Source of the DNA: Christensenella sp. UBA1750
GTDB taxonomy: Bacteria > Bacillota > Clostridia > Christensenellales > UBA1750
Length of the DNA stretch: 8,081 nucleotides
Direction of reading: 5' to 3'
NCBI GenBank assembly: GCA_002315655.1
Contig: DCHO01000036.1
Location: 487-8,567, forward strand
Of the stretch, positions 1 to 6,379 are shown piece by piece. Position 1 is the first letter of the stretch. Every line of letters begins with the position of its first letter. A program made the position numbers and the translations under genes. The notes under the pieces were generated by a model. It searched no databases. It saw nothing but the letters and a program-made list of their open reading frames with translations, and had not been told where the DNA came from.

Positions 1-182
1 TCAACCAGAAGACCACCGCCGTGCGCCTGATTCCCGCGCCGGGAAAGAGAGTGGGCGATCATGTGGTCTTCGGCGGGCTGCTGGGCGAAGCGCCCATCAT
101 TCCCGTGCATAAGGAATCCTCCGCCCAATTCATCAACCGCGGCGGCAGAATCCCCGCCCCCATCCATTCGCTGCGGAACTGA
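1..182 (+). CDS. DUF711 / PFL-family (UPF0210) protein, C-terminal fragment
   Basis: This is the last 59 codons of a gene that begins upstream of the window; the reading frame starts at base 3 and ends at TGA 180-182. The visible peptide contains KTTAVRLIPAPGKRVGD, then VVFGGLLGEAPIIPV, and closes with FINRGGRIPAPIHSLRN. I recognise this as the conserved C-terminus of the DUF711 (PFL-like, UPF0210) family, cytoplasmic proteins of about 450 residues with no firmly assigned biochemical function. In many Firmicutes the gene lies next to a small ACT-domain protein (UPF0237), which would be upstream and out of view. pepF starts 54 bases after the stop with no terminator between them, so the two are probably cotranscribed. 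The family call rests on recalled C-terminal motifs; the rest of the protein cannot be checked here. Confidence 0.85.
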   Translation, partial: NQKTTAVRLIPAPGKRVGDHVVFGGLLGEAPIIPVHKESSAQFINRGGRIPAPIHSLRN

Positions 183-236
183 TGAAGAATAAGCGGGAAC
201 ATTTATCGGAATAATTTTCTTGGAGGAGAATTTGAT

Positions 237-2036
237 ATGGAAGAACTCAAAATCAGAAGCGAGATGGACAAGGCCTATCTCTGGAAGCTGGAAGACATTT
301 ACGCAACCGACGATATGTGGGAAGCGGACTTTGCCAAGGCGAAGGAGGCCGTGAAGGGCATCGGCACCTTACGCGGCACGCTGAACACCGCAAAAGGGCT
401 GCTTACTGCCGAAAACGCCATCACCGACCTTGTGCAGACCGTTTCCACCCTTTACACCTACGCGCACATGAGACGGGACGAGGACAACGGCAACACGACC
501 TATCAGGCCTTAAACGACCGGGCGGAATCGCTGCTGGTGGAATTTTCCGCCGAGGTCGCCTTCTTCACGCCGGAATTGCTGTCCGTGGGCGGCAAAGCCA
601 TCGAGGGCTTCTTTGCGGAGGAACCGGGCTTGGAGCCCTACCGCCGCGCCATCGAAAAGGAGCTGCGCATGGAGGCGCACGTTCTGTCCGACGCCGAGGA
701 GCGCATTTTGGCGCAGACCGGCGAAATGGCCGCCGCGCCGGACAACATCTATTCCATGCTCACCGACGCGGACTTCACCTTTGACACGATCAAAGGCGAA
801 AACGGCGAGGATGTGGTGCTGACCAACGGCAGATACGTTCCCCTGCTGATGAGCACCGACCGGGAGGTGCGCAAGCGCGCCTACGATGCGCACTACAAGC
901 GTTACCACGAGTTCGGCAACACCATCGCCGCGACCTACGCCGCCTCTGTCAAGAAGGATGTGTTCTTTGCCAAGGTGCGCAAGTACGAAAGCGACCGGGA
1001 GCAGTCGCTCTATCAGAACGAGATTCCCGTATCGGTGTATGATTCGCTCATCGAAGCCGTGCACCGCCATCTGCCCGCCATGCACCGCTACCTTGCCCTG
1101 CGCAAGAAGGTGTTGGGCGTGGACGAGCTGCGCTTTTACGACATTTACACCTCCATTGTGCCCGAGGCGGAGATGAAGTTTACCTACAAGGAAGCCTGCG
1201 ACACGGTGCTGGAAGGACTTGCGCCTCTTGGACAGCAGTATATCGACGATTTGAAGCACGCCTTCACCGACGGCTGGATCGACGTTTACGAGAACAAGGG
1301 CAAGACCGGCGGCGCGTATTCCTGGGGCACCTACGGCGTGCACCCCTATGTGCTGCTGAACTTCTCCGGCGAACTGGATTCCGTGTTCACGCTGGCGCAC
1401 GAACTGGGACACTCCATGCACACCTTCTATTCCAATCAGAATCAGGCGTTCGTCAATTCCGAATACCCGCTGTTCTTGGCGGAGATCGCCTCCACCACAA
1501 ACGAGGCCATTTTGCTGGAATCTCTGAAAAAGAAGCTCACCAAGAAGGAACAGCTCATGGCGCTGTGCAACTACCAGTTGGAGCAGATTCGCGGCACGGT
1601 CTACCGCCAGACCCTCTTTGCGGAGTTTGAGAAGATCGTCCACGCAAAGGCCATGGCGGGCGAACCGCTGACCAAGGAAAGCATGACTGCCGTTTACCGG
1701 GAGCTCAACGAACTTTACTACAAGGGCTGCCAAGTGGATGACGACATTTCCGCCGAATGGATGTATATTCCCCACTTCTACCGCGCCTTCTATGTGTATC
1801 AGTACGCCACGGGCTTCTCCGCCGCCGTGGCCTTCTCCCGCCGGGTGCTCTCCGGGGACGACGAAAAGCGCAGGGCGTACTTGGGCTTCCTCTCCTCCGG
1901 CTCCTGCGCCGCGCCGCTTGACATTCTGCGCCGTGCGGGCGTGGACATGGAAAGCCCCGAACCCGTGGAGGAATGTCTCAAATCCTTTGAGGAAACGCTG
2001 TCCCAGCTTGAAAAACTGATGGAGGAAAAGGAATAA
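237..2036 (+). CDS. pepF: Oligoendopeptidase F (M3 family zinc metallopeptidase)
   Basis: The product is a 599-residue cytoplasmic zinc peptidase, the usual length for PepF, which cuts short oligopeptides (roughly 7 to 17 residues) during peptide turnover. The zinc motif HELGH lies at residues 388-392, within AHELGHSMHTF. The third metal ligand is probably Glu416 in LAEIAST, 28 residues after the first His, as expected for family M3. The N-terminal half (about 110-190) fits the oligopeptidase F N-terminal domain and the remainder the M3 catalytic domain. The C-terminal stretch YVYQYATGFSAA is also typical of the family. There is no signal peptide. The start is supported by GGAGGAG at 222-228, eight bases before the ATG. 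The gene follows the DUF711 gene closely and overlaps the next ORF by one base (TAATG), so it sits mid-operon. I see no frameshift or missing catalytic residue. Confidence 0.96.
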   Translation: MEELKIRSEMDKAYLWKLEDIYATDDMWEADFAKAKEAVKGIGTLRGTLNTAKGLLTAENAITDLVQTVSTLYTYAHMRRDEDNGNTTYQALNDRAESLLVEFSAEVAFFTPELLSVGGKAIEGFFAEEPGLEPYRRAIEKELRMEAHVLSDAEERILAQTGEMAAAPDNIYSMLTDADFTFDTIKGENGEDVVLTNGRYVPLLMSTDREVRKRAYDAHYKRYHEFGNTIAATYAASVKKDVFFAKVRKYESDREQSLYQNEIPVSVYDSLIEAVHRHLPAMHRYLALRKKVLGVDELRFYDIYTSIVPEAEMKFTYKEACDTVLEGLAPLGQQYIDDLKHAFTDGWIDVYENKGKTGGAYSWGTYGVHPYVLLNFSGELDSVFTLAHELGHSMHTFYSNQNQAFVNSEYPLFLAEIASTTNEAILLESLKKKLTKKEQLMALCNYQLEQIRGTVYRQTLFAEFEKIVHAKAMAGEPLTKESMTAVYRELNELYYKGCQVDDDISAEWMYIPHFYRAFYVYQYATGFSAAVAFSRRVLSGDDEKRRAYLGFLSSGSCAAPLDILRRAGVDMESPEPVEECLKSFEETLSQLEKLMEEKE

Positions 2037-2377
2037 TGCAGGGCTATAATGAAGAAGAAGCGGTCAAATACATCGCATCCCGGGTAAATCGGGTCGCACA
2101 CAAGGCCTTTTCGCCCTCGGAGATCGAGTCTCTTGTGCGGCAGGCCGTCGCGCTTGACCTTAAATTCATGCAGGAAACCGGCGTGATGGACGCAAACGGC
2201 GAGGCGGGCGACAACTACTATGACGATGACGACGCCTACGAATACATTTCCGAAAACCTCATCAGGCTCTACGGCGGTTCGGACGAGACCGCGGGGCGCA
2301 TCTGCTCCCTTGTGGACGATTACATGGATTTGCAGCAGAGCTATATGGAAGAAAAGGGCATGGTCGATTGGGATTAA
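2036..2377 (+). CDS. Small acidic protein of unknown function, translationally coupled to pepF
   Basis: I do not recognise this 113-residue protein. Its ATG (2036-2038) shares an A with the pepF TAA stop, and GGAGG at 2021-2025 inside the end of pepF is well placed to initiate it, so translation is probably coupled. The protein looks cytoplasmic, with no signal peptide or membrane segment. It is strongly acidic, mostly helix-forming in composition, and carries an Asp run at residues 63-66 (YYDDDD) between two likely helical halves. It has a single Cys at residue 90 and ends VDWD. A terminator lies about 50 bases after the stop, so it is the last gene of the DUF711-pepF unit. Coupling to pepF might suggest an accessory or regulatory partner, but that is inference. 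Codon use matches pepF and the frame is open throughout, which argues for a real gene. Confidence 0.75.
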   Translation: MQGYNEEEAVKYIASRVNRVAHKAFSPSEIESLVRQAVALDLKFMQETGVMDANGEAGDNYYDDDDAYEYISENLIRLYGGSDETAGRICSLVDDYMDLQQSYMEEKGMVDWD

Positions 2378-2425
2378 ATGCAGATTGCCTGCAAATGGAT
2401 GAAACAAAATAGAAGTAAATGACAC

Positions 2426-2464
2426 AAAGCACGCTTTTTTTGAAACAAAAAGAGCGTGTTTTTT
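2426..2464 (+). terminator. Rho-independent terminator of the DUF711-pepF-unknown unit
   Basis: CACGCT (2430-2435) pairs with AGCGTG (2453-2458). The helix continues inward with a T run (2436-2441) pairing with AAAAAG (2447-2452), one pair being a wobble, around a GAAAC loop. The 3' arm runs straight into a T tract at 2459-2464, and the A's before the 5' arm extend the stem. The flanking A and T tracts could also let it act on the opposite strand, but no minus-strand gene ends here. Confidence 0.85.
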
Positions 2465-2485
2465 CCAACCTGTTTCGTTATGGTA

Positions 2486-2509
2486 TCTAACCTGTAACAG
2501 ATCGTTAGA
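2486..2509. promoter_or_regulatory. Interrupted dyad just upstream of the surface-protein promoter (candidate operator)
   Basis: TCTAAC (2486-2491) and GTTAGA (2504-2509) form a perfect inverted repeat. Nested inside it, CTGT (2492-2495) and ACAG (2497-2500) form a second inverted repeat around a single A. The dyad ends five bases before the -35 box. The word AACCTGT also occurs at 2467-2473 and 2489-2495, spaced 22 bp apart (about two helical turns). The position suits an activator or a repressor, but no regulator gene is visible in the window. The symmetry is seen; the function is inferred. Confidence 0.35.
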
Positions 2510-2513
2510 AGCA

Positions 2514-2542
2514 TTGACAATCGTTTTTTGCGGTGCTATACA
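2514..2542 (+). promoter_or_regulatory. Sigma-A promoter of the surface-protein gene
   Basis: TTGACA at 2514-2519 is a perfect -35 box. It is followed by a 17-base spacer and TATACA at 2537-2542, which matches five of six -10 positions. Transcription would start near 2549, giving a leader of about 98 bases before the ATG at 2647. Such a close match predicts strong expression. It also rules out the upstream in-frame GTG at 2533, which overlaps the -10 region. Confidence 0.88.
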
Positions 2543-2565
2543 TTAGGTACATAGTTTCAAAGTCC

Positions 2566-2588
2566 CGGTTTAGATGCGCACTAAGCCG
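2566..2588 (+). promoter_or_regulatory. Hairpin in the 5' leader of the surface-protein mRNA
   Basis: CGGTTTAG (2566-2573) pairs over eight positions with CTAAGCCG (2581-2588), with one G-U pair, around the 7-base loop ATGCGCA. It begins about 17 bases into the predicted transcript. An alternative pairing of AGCC with the GGCT just downstream would compete with it. It could be a 5' stabilising element or a regulatory structure; I could not match it to a known riboswitch class. Confidence 0.5.
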
Positions 2589-2631
2589 ACGGCTCTTGGA
2601 ACAAAAAAGGTACCTATTCCCATTTCTACAT

Positions 2632-2637
2632 AGGAGG
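2632..2637 (+). promoter_or_regulatory. Ribosome binding site that sets the surface-protein start
   Basis: AGGAGG lies nine bases before the ATG at 2647 and selects this start over the longer in-frame GTG at 2533. The site may be partly masked: CCTAT (2613-2617) can pair with ATAGG (2630-2634), and the upstream A run with the T run at 2638-2642. That pairing is weak and AT-rich. Confidence 0.8.
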
Positions 2638-2646
2638 TTTTTCATA

Positions 2647-4029
2647 ATGAAAAAACGTTCTCTGTCCCTGCTGCTCAGCCTCGTCATGCTCGTTGTGCTG
2701 ATGCTGGGTTCCTGCGTGTCTGTGCTTGCTGATGCCCCCCTCGCCGCCCCTCCTGCCCCTGTTTATGGCCTCGAAGTTGAAGGCAAGAAAGGCGAAAACG
2801 GTTTCGTCCTTGCCGGTGAAAAAGAAATTAAAGTCAAAGCTACTGGCGAAGAGGTAGATAAGGCATCCGATTGGACGCTCGAAATCGACGGCGCTGAAAG
2901 CACTGGCTTCACTAAAGAGGATAACGATAAGAAGATTAAGTTCGACATCGCTGATAACGCCGAGGTTGGTACTGAGTATGTTATTTCTGCCGTAAGCAAG
3001 AAAGACAATACCAAGACCGCCAGCCTCACCTTAACTGTTGTTGACGAGTGGGAAATCGTTGCCGAAACTTCCATGGAGCCCGGCGATACTCAGACCCTCG
3101 TCATCAAGCACAAGGGTGTTCCCGAAGACAAGAAAAAAGGCGAGGAATGGATTCTCGAAGGCAACAGCAATGAGACCAAGACTACCTTGACTGATGCCGG
3201 TGTCCTGACCATTGCTGATGACGAAGTCGGTACTGATGGCAAGATCACCGTTACCCTCCAGGAAAAGGAAGGACAGAAAAAGGTTCGTGACTCCATCGAA
3301 ATCGAAATCGTGCTCGAGCATGACATCTATGTTGCCGGTGGCACTGCCGACAAGGAATCTGCCAAGGCTGGCGAGTGGGTCAAGATCACCGTTGAAAAGG
3401 ATGACGAAAGCATCAAGGGCTGGGAAACCTATCCCGATGACATCGAAGTCGTTAAGGTTGCTCCCAAGACCTACATTTTCCAGATGCCCGATGAGGACGT
3501 CGAAATCTACGCCCAGTACAAGTACACCATCAAGTCCGGCAACAACCAGACTTGGCTCCATGCCTTCACTAACACCTCTGATCTTGTGATCACGGTTTAC
3601 GCTCCCTACGAGAAGTTCGACTACGTTACCGTTGACGGTTTCAGACTGATCGAAGGCTTCCAGTACACCGCCGCTCAGGGCAGCACCGTCATCACCCTGA
3701 AGAACGCTTACCTGCAGAAGCTGCCCGCCGGTGACCACTATGTTCAGATCGTCTTTGATGATGGAGAAGAAAAAGTCTTCGCCAAGTTCACCATCACTGA
3801 GATCGTTGATCCCGAGACCTATGAGCCCGATGGATTCCAGGGCTTTGCCAGAGAGACTGCCGAGACCACCACTGCCGTGACCGAAGTGACCACCGTCACT
3901 CCCGCCACCACTGTTGCGACCTCTACCCTCATCAGCCCCCAGACCGCTGACGCTGCGCCCATCGCCGTGCTGGCTGCTCTGGCTCTGGTCTCCGCCGCTG
4001 CCTTCGTCTCCATGAAGAAGCGTGGCTAA
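2647..4029 (+). CDS. Secreted multidomain surface protein with Ig-like modules and a sortase-like C-terminal anchor
   Basis: With the start at 2647 the protein has 460 residues. Residues 1-28 form a classical signal peptide (MKKR, then a Leu/Val-rich core), with likely cleavage after VLA. A possible lipobox, LGSC, lies at 20-23. Residues about 40-133 and 134-223 look like two Ig-like beta modules. Residues 224-293 resemble the divergent InlB B-repeat (Flg_new_2-like) module, with GGTADKESAKAGEWVKIT and FQMPDEDVEIYAQYK. Residues about 293-385 (GNNQTW, VTVDGF, GSTVITLKNAYLQKLPAGDH) resemble X2-like modules of Clostridia surface proteins. A Thr-rich spacer (403-428) leads to SPQTADAAP, a hydrophobic segment (438-454) and a KKRG tail, a variant of the NPxTGD sorting signal. 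It is likely an abundant wall- or membrane-anchored protein. The ligand is unknown and no enzyme motif is visible. The gene uses more GCT, GTT and ACT codons than its neighbours. Confidence 0.9.
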   Translation: MKKRSLSLLLSLVMLVVLMLGSCVSVLADAPLAAPPAPVYGLEVEGKKGENGFVLAGEKEIKVKATGEEVDKASDWTLEIDGAESTGFTKEDNDKKIKFDIADNAEVGTEYVISAVSKKDNTKTASLTLTVVDEWEIVAETSMEPGDTQTLVIKHKGVPEDKKKGEEWILEGNSNETKTTLTDAGVLTIADDEVGTDGKITVTLQEKEGQKKVRDSIEIEIVLEHDIYVAGGTADKESAKAGEWVKITVEKDDESIKGWETYPDDIEVVKVAPKTYIFQMPDEDVEIYAQYKYTIKSGNNQTWLHAFTNTSDLVITVYAPYEKFDYVTVDGFRLIEGFQYTAAQGSTVITLKNAYLQKLPAGDHYVQIVFDDGEEKVFAKFTITEIVDPETYEPDGFQGFARETAETTTAVTEVTTVTPATTVATSTLISPQTADAAPIAVLAALALVSAAAFVSMKKRG

Positions 4030-4075
4030 TCCCTGAACTCTTGGAACGAGTGTTCCTGAATAGATATGCGCAATG

Positions 4076-4105
4076 AAAAAGGATGGCAGAAATGCCATCC
4101 TTTTT
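4076..4105 (+). terminator. Rho-independent terminator of the surface-protein gene
   Basis: The sequence is a perfect 13-bp hairpin: AAAAAGGATGGCA (4076-4088), a GAAA tetraloop (4089-4092), and TGCCATCCTTTTT (4093-4105). The 3' arm supplies the T run. Because the 5' arm begins with five A's it should also work on the minus strand, helping to insulate the convergent nagA operon. Confidence 0.93.
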
Positions 4106-4118
4106 CAGGTTTTGGACA

Positions 4119-4159
4119 TAAAAAACGCATCGAGGCAGGAAAGCCCTGCTTCGGTGCGT
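4119..4159 (-). terminator. Rho-independent terminator of the nagA-hydrolase operon
   Basis: Positions 4125-4139 and 4145-4159 pair over 15 consecutive positions (two are G-U) around the 5-base loop 4140-4144. Read on the minus strand, the stem is followed by TTTTTTATG. It starts five bases after the hydrolase stop codon and sits back to back with the terminator of the convergent surface-protein gene. Confidence 0.93.
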
Positions 4160-4163
4160 AATA

Positions 4164-5006
4164 TCACATCAGGTGTCTGCGGAAGAAGGCGAGGATTGCG
4201 TCCTTGACCTCTGGGGAGCAAAACAGGCGGTCGTCGCCGTGACCTGCGCCCTCGATGGCAAGGAGGTCGGCAGGAACGCCCGCGGAAACGAGCTTTTCAT
4301 AGAGGATCTCGCTCTGGGAGAAGGGAACGAGCGTGTCGCCCGTGCCGTGGATGATGAGGAAGGGCGGGTTGTCGGGCTTTACCTGATAGGCGGGGCTTGC
4401 GGCCTTCGCTTCCTCAATGTGGGTGCGCGGGTCGCCGCCGATGAGCATTACCAAGAGGGAGAAGGCGTCTGTGGCGAGGAATTCGGGGGCGGTGAAGTCC
4501 GTGGGCGGGTACCAGGGGCAGACCGCCTGTACGGCGGAGGAATAATTCAGATTGTCGCCCTCGTCAAACTGCGGGTCGCCGGAGGTGACGCCCATCATGG
4601 CGGACAGGTGCCCGCCTGCGGATTCGCCCATGATGCCGATGTGGTCAGGGTCGATATTCCAGCGGGAAGCGTTGGCGCGGAGGTAGCGCACGGCGGCCTT
4701 GATGTCATAAAGCTGCCCGGGGTGGGGACATTCCGCCGTGGTGCGGTATTCCGCCGTGACCAGCGTGAAGCCCGCCTCCGCCAGATAGACCATGGCGGGA
4801 ACGTGCGCGTTTTTGCTGACGTTCTGCCAGCCGCCGCCGGTGATCCACAGGATTGTGGGACGGGGAATGTCGTCCTTGCGGCGGATGATGTTGAGGCGCA
4901 GCGGCATATTGTCCGCGCCGTACCAGCCGGGGGCCTGCTTGTAGACCACGCCCTCCGCCATGACCAGCGGCGGCAGGGGCTGGGGAAGATGGAGTGTCGT
5001 TTTCAT
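4164..5006 (-). CDS. Alpha/beta-hydrolase of the BD-FAE / hormone-sensitive-lipase type (probable esterase)
   Basis: This 280-residue cytoplasmic hydrolase has no signal peptide. The oxyanion-hole motif appears as TGGGW at residues 56-60, where the family usually has HGGGW. The nucleophile elbow is GESAGG with Ser129. The acid is probably Asp224 in HGTGDTLVP and the base His256 in GAGHGD, so the Ser-Asp-His triad is complete. Residues 120-132 and the PFLIIHGTGD strand are typical of small-acyl esterases and of the kynurenine-formamidase/carbohydrate-esterase relatives. The start is supported by AAAGGAG (5016-5022 on the minus strand), nine bases upstream. The gene follows nagA by 27 bases with no terminator between them, so the two share a transcript. 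Next to nagA a sugar-deacylating role is plausible, but the substrate cannot be read from the sequence. Confidence 0.9.
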   Translation of the reverse strand: MKTTLHLPQPLPPLVMAEGVVYKQAPGWYGADNMPLRLNIIRRKDDIPRPTILWITGGGWQNVSKNAHVPAMVYLAEAGFTLVTAEYRTTAECPHPGQLYDIKAAVRYLRANASRWNIDPDHIGIMGESAGGHLSAMMGVTSGDPQFDEGDNLNYSSAVQAVCPWYPPTDFTAPEFLATDAFSLLVMLIGGDPRTHIEEAKAASPAYQVKPDNPPFLIIHGTGDTLVPFSQSEILYEKLVSAGVPADLLAIEGAGHGDDRLFCSPEVKDAILAFFRRHLM

Positions 5007-5033
5007 GGGGAAATGCTCCTTTCCAAAATGGAT

Positions 5034-6212
5034 TTACAGAACGGCTTTGCCGGAGACCCAGACCTGCTGGGGATAGAGGTCTTTGTCCAGCAGCAGCAAA
5101 TCGGCGTCCTTGCCCACGGCAAGAGAGCCGGTTGTTTTGTCGATTTTGAGAAGCTTGGCGGGCTGAATGGTGGCCATGTTGACCGCCTCGCGCAAATCAA
5201 GCCCTGCGGCATTGACCATGGTGCGAAGCAGACGGTCGGCGGTGCAGACCGAGCCGGCGAAGGCGGAATAATCCATCAAATGCGCGATTCCGTCCCCGAT
5301 GATGCAGGGGGTGCCGTGGGTGCGGCTGCCGCAGACGGATTTCCCGTCGGGCATTCCCGCGCCGCGCATGGAGTCGGTGATGAGGGTGATTTTGTCGTGG
5401 GGCTTGCATTTGAGAACCAACTGCAGAAGCTCCGGGGGCAGGTGCTTGCCGTCCGCGATCAGCTCCACATGGAGCGCGTCAAAGAGATAGGCGCACTCGA
5501 TGATGCCTAAGACCCGGAAACCCTTGCGGCGGGTGATGGTGCTCATGCAGGAATACAGGTGGGTGACGTGGGTGTAGCCGTGGTCGATGGCGGCGCGTAC
5601 CTCGTCATAGTCGGCGTTGGAGTGGCCGATGGAGCAGAGGATGCCCTGCGCGGCGCAGGTGTCGCCCAAGTGAAGCGCACCGGGCAATTCGGGCGCGGAC
5701 GACCAGCGGGCGATGAGGCCTTCGGCGCGGTGCAGAATCTCGGTGAAATGGGCTTTTGTGGGGGTGCCTAAAAATTCCGGGGGCTGGCCGCCGCACTGGA
5801 GGGGAGAGAAATAGGGGCCTTCCAGATGCATTCCGGGCAGATGGGGCAGAAGGGTGGAGGAATCCGCCTTGACCGCCTTGAAGTTCTCGATGAAGGTGAA
5901 AAGCTCGTCGTCGGGGCAGGTCATGGAGGTGGGCAGATAGGTGGTTGTGCCGTGGGAAAGGTGGGACTGCGCCGCGCCGATGATGTCTTCCTTGGTGCCG
6001 TCCATCACGTCAAACCCGCCGCCGCCGTGGGAGTGGGTGTCGATGAGGCCGGGGGTGAGGATGCCGCCGTTGCCGTCGAGGACGGGAAGGGAGGAATCCT
6101 CCGGGGAGATTGTGCCGACGGATGCGATTTTGCCGCCTTTTACGGTTAAGGAAGTGTCGGGGAGGATGGCGGTTTCGGTGACTGCGTTTATGTTTTTGAT
6201 GATGAAATCCAT
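5034..6212 (-). CDS. nagA: N-acetylglucosamine-6-phosphate deacetylase
   Basis: The 392-residue product, a usual length for the family, removes acetate from N-acetylglucosamine-6-phosphate to give glucosamine-6-phosphate, feeding amino sugars and recycled peptidoglycan into glycolysis or wall synthesis. It belongs to the amidohydrolase superfamily and is cytoplasmic. Visible motifs are PGLIDTHSHGGGGFD (54-68), HLEGPYFS with metal ligand Glu131, GHSNADYDE with His197, THLYSCMS with His218, LHVELIADGKH (247-257, substrate-binding region), and ITDSMRGAG with the catalytic Asp280. All expected metal and catalytic residues are present. The start is supported by GGAGG ten bases upstream on the minus strand. 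It is the first gene of an operon with a downstream esterase. No nagB, sugar transporter or regulator lies within the window. It is divergent from rpsO. Confidence 0.95.
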   Translation of the reverse strand: MDFIIKNINAVTETAILPDTSLTVKGGKIASVGTISPEDSSLPVLDGNGGILTPGLIDTHSHGGGGFDVMDGTKEDIIGAAQSHLSHGTTTYLPTSMTCPDDELFTFIENFKAVKADSSTLLPHLPGMHLEGPYFSPLQCGGQPPEFLGTPTKAHFTEILHRAEGLIARWSSAPELPGALHLGDTCAAQGILCSIGHSNADYDEVRAAIDHGYTHVTHLYSCMSTITRRKGFRVLGIIECAYLFDALHVELIADGKHLPPELLQLVLKCKPHDKITLITDSMRGAGMPDGKSVCGSRTHGTPCIIGDGIAHLMDYSAFAGSVCTADRLLRTMVNAAGLDLREAVNMATIQPAKLLKIDKTTGSLAVGKDADLLLLDKDLYPQQVWVSGKAVL

Positions 6213-6255
6213 GATGAATACGCCTCCGGGTTAAAATCGGAATCAAGCTTTCTTT

Positions 6256-6284
6256 ATTATAGAGCGAAAGGCGCGGTTTTGCAA
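6256..6284 (-). promoter_or_regulatory. Sigma-A promoter of the nagA operon
   Basis: On the minus strand TTGCAA (6279-6284) is a four-of-six -35 box. It is followed by a 17-base spacer and a perfect TATAAT (6256-6261). Transcription would start near 6249, about 37 bases before the nagA ATG. I see no clear palindrome overlapping it that would mark a GlcNAc-responsive operator. Confidence 0.78.
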
Positions 6285-6344
6285 ATCTCTCCGAGCAGAA
6301 CCTGAAAACGATTTGTTAAAAAGAAGAAAGATGGAGAAAAGCCG

Positions 6345-6373
6345 TTTACAAGGGATTTTGCGCGTGGTATAAT
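6345..6373 (+). promoter_or_regulatory. Sigma-A promoter of rpsO-pnp
   Basis: TTTACA (6345-6350) is a five-of-six -35 box, followed by a 17-base spacer and a perfect TATAAT (6368-6373). Transcription would begin near 6380, leaving a leader of about 95 bases before rpsO. The promoter is divergent from that of nagA, with about 60 bp between the two -35 boxes. Confidence 0.9.
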
Positions 6374-6379
6374 ACAATA

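Noticed and set aside
510..1775. Open frame of 421 codons antisense to pepF
   Set aside because: It is a shadow of the GC-rich codon pattern of pepF, which has intact catalytic motifs. The translation has no recognisable motif and no convincing start signal.
2549..2630. Cyclic-di-GMP or other known riboswitch in the surface-protein leader
   Set aside because: Some short words recall such RNAs, but the conserved core bases and the second helix are not present in the right order.
2533..2646. Longer N-terminus for the surface protein from GTG 2533
   Set aside because: The GTG overlaps the -10 box of the promoter, so it would not be transcribed. The ATG at 2647 has a strong ribosome site and begins a classic signal peptide.
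3031..4098. Open frame of 355 codons antisense to the surface-protein gene
   Set aside because: The translation is low-complexity and Gly/Asp/Leu-rich, as expected opposite this coding sequence. Its start lies inside the terminator hairpin.
4173..5510. Open frame of 445 codons on the plus strand across the hydrolase and nagA
   Set aside because: It spans two well-supported minus-strand genes and their junction. The Gly/Val/Ala-rich translation looks like a mirror of coding DNA.
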